This document shows positions 13,875 through 17,634 of a stretch of 17,634 nucleotides of DNA, in pieces. Source of the stretch: Chitinivibrionales bacterium. Its GTDB lineage: Bacteria; Fibrobacterota; Chitinivibrionia; Chitinivibrionales; JANQEN01. Within the stretch, counting starts at the first letter, position 1; every line of letters starts with the position of its first letter. The stretch lies in contig JAUVGS010000003.1 of NCBI GenBank assembly GCA_030593665.1, positions 1 through 17,634 on the forward strand. The letters are read 5' to 3'. The translations under genes and the position numbers were made by a program. The notes beneath the pieces were generated by a model, which saw only the letters and a program-made list of their open reading frames with translations, did no database searches and was not told the DNA's origin.

Positions 13875-16800
13875 TTATTTACTCAGTGTTATCTGAGCCT
13901 CTATGGCATCTTTTCCAACAACCGAATTTCGGTTTATCTCCGAAAGAAACCTCTCGAATTCTCTCTCAATTCCTGCGACCGAAGGCGCCGCCTTTTCAGG
14001 CTCACCCGCTTCACCGGCCTGTTCTATCTGAAACGCAACTTTTTGCATAACACCTGCGCCAATAGTCCCTGCTGCGCTCTTCAACGAATGCGCGTGACGC
14101 ATGAGTAAAGATGCATCTTTGTTATCAAACGCTTCTCTTATGGCTTTAATCTTTGGAGGGGTGTCTTCCAGAAACATTTCCAGGATACTATTACAACTTT
14201 CCTCATCCCCACCCAGCCGTTTGAGCAGGGCAGACCGGTCAAAGACCTGTTCCCCGGCAGGCTCAACAGCATCCTCTTCAGCCGGCTTTGCCGCGTCTTC
14301 AGCAACCAGGTATTTTTCGAGCGTTTCAGCCAGTATCCTGGCATTCACCGGCTTGGAGACATAATCGTCCATACCTGCCTCAAGGCATTTTTCGCGATCT
14401 CCCTTCATTGCGTGTGCGGTCATTGCAATAACGGGTATTTTTGGATTGCGGATTGCGGATTGCGGATTGCGGATTTCCCGCGTAGCGGTAAATCCGTCCA
14501 TTTCCGGCATCTGGACATCCATGAGCACAACATCATAGTTTGTTGACTTCAGGGCTTTGAGTGCTTCGACACCGTTTTCTACTGCATCAGCGCGGTAGCC
14601 GAGCTTTTCGAGTATTCTCAATGCTACTATCCGGTTTACCCGATTATCCTCGGCAAGCAGAATACGAAAATCACGTTTCTTTTCCTCCGCAATTGAGTGT
14701 CGCGTGATCAAAGGTTTTGTACCGGGCTTTTTATTTCTTTTCCCTCCTCTTATTACATCGACGAGGCAATCCAGAAGGTCCGACTGTTTTACCGGTTTTG
14801 TCAGGTATGCCGCAAAACCAATATCCTTTACACGTGCGGCATCTCCACGCCGACCTATTGAAGTCATCATTACCAGCCTGGTATCACGCAGTGATTTGTC
14901 CTCCTTAATCTTCCTGCCGAGAGTTTCACCATCCATGAAAGGCATCTGCATATCCAGAATTGCGATAACAAAGGGTTCTTTCTGCTTTACGGCTTCCCGC
15001 AGCTTTGCAAGAGCGGCCTCTCCATCCGGCGCTTCATCGTGTTTGAAATTCCACGATTTGAGCTGCTTTTCGAGCAGAAGCCGGTTAGTCGCATTGTCAT
15101 CCACGGCAAGGATACGCATTCCCGCAAGCGAAGCCTCCTCGATTTTAGTAACAGCGGAATCCTGTTGACGGCCCTCCGGCTGTTTCTCAAAAACCGCAGT
15201 GAACCGGAACGTGGAGCCTTTACCAACCTCACTCTCGATTCCCATCTCACCACCCATCATTTCGCAAAGCTTCTTTGATATAGTCAACCCAAGGCCGGTT
15301 CCGCCAAACTTACGGGTTACGGAAGTGTCAGCCTGCGTAAACGCCTCAAAAAGGCTGTCAATACGATCTGCGGGTATGCCTATGCCCGTATCCATAACAG
15401 CGAAACGTAATGTCGCTTCTCCATCGTCTTCTTTGTCAAGTGTCACGCGAATAGAAACCTCCCCTTTGGAGGTAAACTTGACTGCATTGCCGACAAGATT
15501 GGTAATGACCTGACGCACACGGCCGGGGTCTCCCCGAAGAAATGATGGCACCTCGGGATCAACCATGCAGATATATTCAAGCCCCTTCTCATGAGCGCGT
15601 AACGCCAGGATGTCATTCATTTTGTCAAGGGTTGTTCGCAAATCAAAATCAATTATCTCGACATCCAGTTTCCCGACCTCAATCTTGGAAAAATCAAGTA
15701 TATCGTTTATGACAGTAAGCAGGGATTCCGCACTATTATGTACTGTCTCGGCATACATCCTCTGGTCCGGAGTCAACTCAGTATCCAGCAGCAGATCGTT
15801 CATCCCGACCACCCCATTCATAGGCGTGCGGATCTCATGGCTCATATTGGCGAGGAACTCGCTCTTGGCAGAACTTGCCATCTCTGCCTGAGCAGCCATG
15901 TCGTTTGCCCGTGCTGTAGCTTTTTCCAATTCCTCGTTTATTTTTTCTGCATCTTCCTTTGCTTTGCGCAATTTATCCTCAGCCTTTTTAAGCTCGGTAA
16001 TGTCCTTTGCTATTCCAGCCAGTGCATAAGGCTTACCCTCTTCATTCATTAATAATGTCGTTGTCATTAAAGTAGGAAACGGATCCCCACACTTTGTAAC
16101 GTGTCCGACCTCACCGCTATGCGTCTCGTATTTCTTGACGTTTTCATTGAACGGAATAACATCTCTTTTAATTTGTTCCTCATTATGGAAAATCGCAAGG
16201 TTCTTACCAAAAAGATCCCTGGAATCCGTATAGCCATGCATTTTACACCATGCATTGTTAATAAAAATGATAGTGCCGTCAAGATCCGCAAGACACATTC
16301 CCTCTGTTGATTGCTCTACAATAGATGAAATTTTTTTATATTCCTCCTCAGCTTTCTTTCGCCCGGTGATGTCCCGAAGAAATGCAACGAACTGTCCGCC
16401 TTTTTCATCGGAATAGGTTGCGCTGACCTCAACATCAACACTTTTACCGTCTTTTCGTCTATGACATGTTTCAAAACATTCGTATCCTCGCTCTAAGATA
16501 TTGTTTATATGTTCGGTAGTTTCTTCCAGCTTTTCCGCAGCCTCTATATCAGATATAGACATACCACCAAGCAGTTCTTCACGTGAATAGCCTGTGATCC
16601 TGCAATAGGCGTCATTGACATCAATGAATCTTCCTTCCGTATCATTGACCCAGAAACCATCAAGAGAAGTTTGTATGATTTCACGATGGTGCTTCTCGTT
16701 TTCCTTAAGTATTTTCTCAACATTATTTCGTTCGGCTATGGTGTTTCCTATGTCTTCAATCATCATATTTACACCCATTGCAAGGGAATCAAAAACATCA

Positions 16801-17634
16801 TTTTTGTCAGACACCGTTGCCTGCACAGAGTAATCTCCTCCCGCCACTTTCATGAGCACATTGTTTGTTTCTTCCACCGCACCCATTGCCCTTTCCTCTC
16901 TCGCAGTCAGGTCACTATTCTTTTCCTTAATATGTTCCACCATCTGATCAAAAACCCTTGAGAGCCGGCCGATCTCATCATTTCTCTGAGTGCCTACTTT
17001 GTGATCAAAATTGCCCTCTCCAATTATTTCGATGTCTTTTTGCAGGGCATAAAGTGGTTTTGTTATCGATCTGGTCGTAAAAATTGTAATCACAATCACC
17101 AGGAGAGTAAACAGGCTTCCCGCCACAAAAGGAAGATGGGTCACATACAAACGTGTTTGTAAAGCAGACCCTTCCGCTTCCGCCAGCACCTGTGTCTGTG
17201 CTGCTCTGAATCCCTCCAATTGTACAAACAGAGACTCCATTGCCGGATAAAATTTTTCCTCATTAATTACTCTCAAAGACTCTATCCCCAATTCCCGCAC
17301 CTTTAAACTGATTATCTCCTTCACAACCAATTCCACTTTTTTTATCTCCGTCATTAATTCCCCGTCGTCTCTTCGCTCCTCTCCACTAATTTGGCATTTA
17401 TGCTCGAAGAAATCCTTTCCCATCTCCTTTAAACATTGCAGGGCCGATAGTGCCTCCTTTTTAAATTTCTCGTCATGGTGTACCATATACTCAAACGTTT
17501 TAAGGTTTACTTCGACGGCCGTTCTATGCATCTCCTCTACTGCTGTCGCTCCGGTAACAATATTCTCTTTAATCATTTTAACTTCATTGTATATCCCCAA
17601 AAAAATGACTCGATTAAACAATATGATCCCCCAT
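13875..17634 (-). CDS. Hybrid sensor histidine kinase (HAMP-PAS-PAS-HisKA-HATPase-REC-REC-Hpt), N-terminus possibly outside window
   Basis: The frame is open to the right edge; a TTG at 17621 is the first in-window start candidate, and an earlier start beyond the edge is possible because the first membrane helix is not seen. Counting from 17621 (1248 residues): a helical, probably periplasmic sensor region 1-160; membrane helix 163-183 (LPFVAGSLFTLLVIVITIF); HAMP 184-236; a second HAMP-like stretch about 252-300; PAS 310-422; PAS 430-545; dimerisation helix with phospho-histidine H595 (NMSHEIRTPMN); ATPase with N712, DTGIGIP (744-750) and GGTGLGL (773-779); receiver 1 with DD 841-842, D890 and K942; receiver 2 with D992, D1035 and K1090; Hpt with H1178 (RHAHSLKSAAG). 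This is the BarA/TorS-like phosphorelay layout, with an added second receiver. Receiver 2 contains a repeat-derived insert, RNPQSAIRNPK. The signal is unknown. The receiver and Hpt genes follow. Confidence 0.93.
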   Translation of the reverse strand, partial: WGIILFNRVIFLGIYNEVKMIKENIVTGATAVEEMHRTAVEVNLKTFEYMVHHDEKFKKEALSALQCLKEMGKDFFEHKCQISGEERRDDGELMTEIKKVELVVKEIISLKVRELGIESLRVINEEKFYPAMESLFVQLEGFRAAQTQVLAEAEGSALQTRLYVTHLPFVAGSLFTLLVIVITIFTTRSITKPLYALQKDIEIIGEGNFDHKVGTQRNDEIGRLSRVFDQMVEHIKEKNSDLTAREERAMGAVEETNNVLMKVAGGDYSVQATVSDKNDVFDSLAMGVNMMIEDIGNTIAERNNVEKILKENEKHHREIIQTSLDGFWVNDTEGRFIDVNDAYCRITGYSREELLGGMSISDIEAAEKLEETTEHINNILERGYECFETCHRRKDGKSVDVEVSATYSDEKGGQFVAFLRDITGRKKAEEEYKKISSIVEQSTEGMCLADLDGTIIFINNAWCKMHGYTDSRDLFGKNLAIFHNEEQIKRDVIPFNENVKKYETHSGEVGHVTKCGDPFPTLMTTTLLMNEEGKPYALAGIAKDITELKKAEDKLRKAKEDAEKINEELEKATARANDMAAQAEMASSAKSEFLANMSHEIRTPMNGVVGMNDLLLDTELTPDQRMYAETVHNSAESLLTVINDILDFSKIEVGKLDVEIIDFDLRTTLDKMNDILALRAHEKGLEYICMVDPEVPSFLRGDPGRVRQVITNLVGNAVKFTSKGEVSIRVTLDKEDDGEATLRFAVMDTGIGIPADRIDSLFEAFTQADTSVTRKFGGTGLGLTISKKLCEMMGGEMGIESEVGKGSTFRFTAVFEKQPEGRQQDSAVTKIEEASLAGMRILAVDDNATNRLLLEKQLKSWNFKHDEAPDGEAALAKLREAVKQKEPFVIAILDMQMPFMDGETLGRKIKEDKSLRDTRLVMMTSIGRRGDAARVKDIGFAAYLTKPVKQSDLLDCLVDVIRGGKRNKKPGTKPLITRHSIAEEKKRDFRILLAEDNRVNRIVALRILEKLGYRADAVENGVEALKALKSTNYDVVLMDVQMPEMDGFTATREIRNPQSAIRNPKIPVIAMTAHAMKGDREKCLEAGMDDYVSKPVNARILAETLEKYLVAEDAAKPAEEDAVEPAGEQVFDRSALLKRLGGDEESCNSILEMFLEDTPPKIKAIREAFDNKDASLLMRHAHSLKSAAGTIGAGVMQKVAFQIEQAGEAGEPEKAAPSVAGIEREFERFLSEINRNSVVGKDAIEAQITLSK
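14443..14477. repeat. GGATTGC heptamer array inside the kinase gene
   Basis: Four exact GGATTGC units (14443-14470) and one GGATTTC (14471-14477) stand in tandem. On the coding strand they give RNPQSAIRNP in frame (about residues 1051-1060), in the surface loop between helix 3 and strand 4 of receiver 2, just before KIPVIAMTAH. Seven-base units in multiples of three keep the frame only if 21 bases are added at a time; here the array keeps frame. Confidence 0.85.

Noticed and set aside
13797..14108. Plus-strand frames of 79 to 132 codons over the heptamer array and kinase end
   Set aside because: Their repetitive start (GLWISDFG-like) is the translation of the heptamer repeats and the rest is antisense to the kinase Hpt domain.

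Overview
The window looks like chromosomal DNA (about 40% GC by eye) from a member of the Fibrobacterota/Chitinispirillia or a close relative. The evidence is a TIGR02147/DUF4423-type regulator (a family expanded in Fibrobacter and its relatives), a multidomain surface lipoprotein, a stand-alone CBM3-like cellulose-binding protein, and two decayed genes ending in FlgD-like / type IX-like C-terminal tails. This placement is inferred from gene content only. I see no tRNA, rRNA, CRISPR array or intact transposase.

Layout. (i) 1-1211, minus: the N-terminal 403 residues of a secreted von Willebrand A protein running off the left edge, with three back-to-back perfect inverted repeats in its leader. 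(ii) 1472-2437, minus: trpS. (iii) 2438-5960: a plus-strand pair, a TIGR02147 regulator and a lipoprotein, three bases apart. A 33-bp perfect inverted repeat lies 91 bp upstream of the pair. On both sides are fragments of surface-protein genes: a C-terminal tail with an internal stop (minus) and a signal peptide joined out of frame to another tail (plus). (iv) 5961-6473, minus: the CBM3-like protein. (v) 6609-12543, minus: a small membrane protein, a sodium:solute symporter and two genes that together hold one acyl-CoA synthetase and one lipoate-ligase-like protein with their halves exchanged; a GH3-type adenylating enzyme follows after a 139-bp gap. (vi) 12818-17634, minus: a phosphorelay set made of a large hybrid histidine kinase (open at the right edge), a stand-alone receiver and a stand-alone Hpt protein.

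How they may work together. The symporter, its small partner and the adenylating enzymes look like a carboxylate import and activation operon. The phosphorelay has receiver and Hpt modules but no output domain in the window. The regulator-lipoprotein pair looks like a self-contained surface-protein module.

The most unusual signal is the reciprocal chimera at 8443-10814. The front 130 residues of the acyl-CoA synthetase sit on the back of the lipoate ligase, and the front 85 residues of the lipoate ligase sit on the back of the synthetase. Both fusions are in frame, and the two junctions share a short CCGG/GAGC microhomology. Other notable signals are heptamer (GGATTGC-type) repeats both between genes and inside the kinase, and a REP-like palindrome pair.
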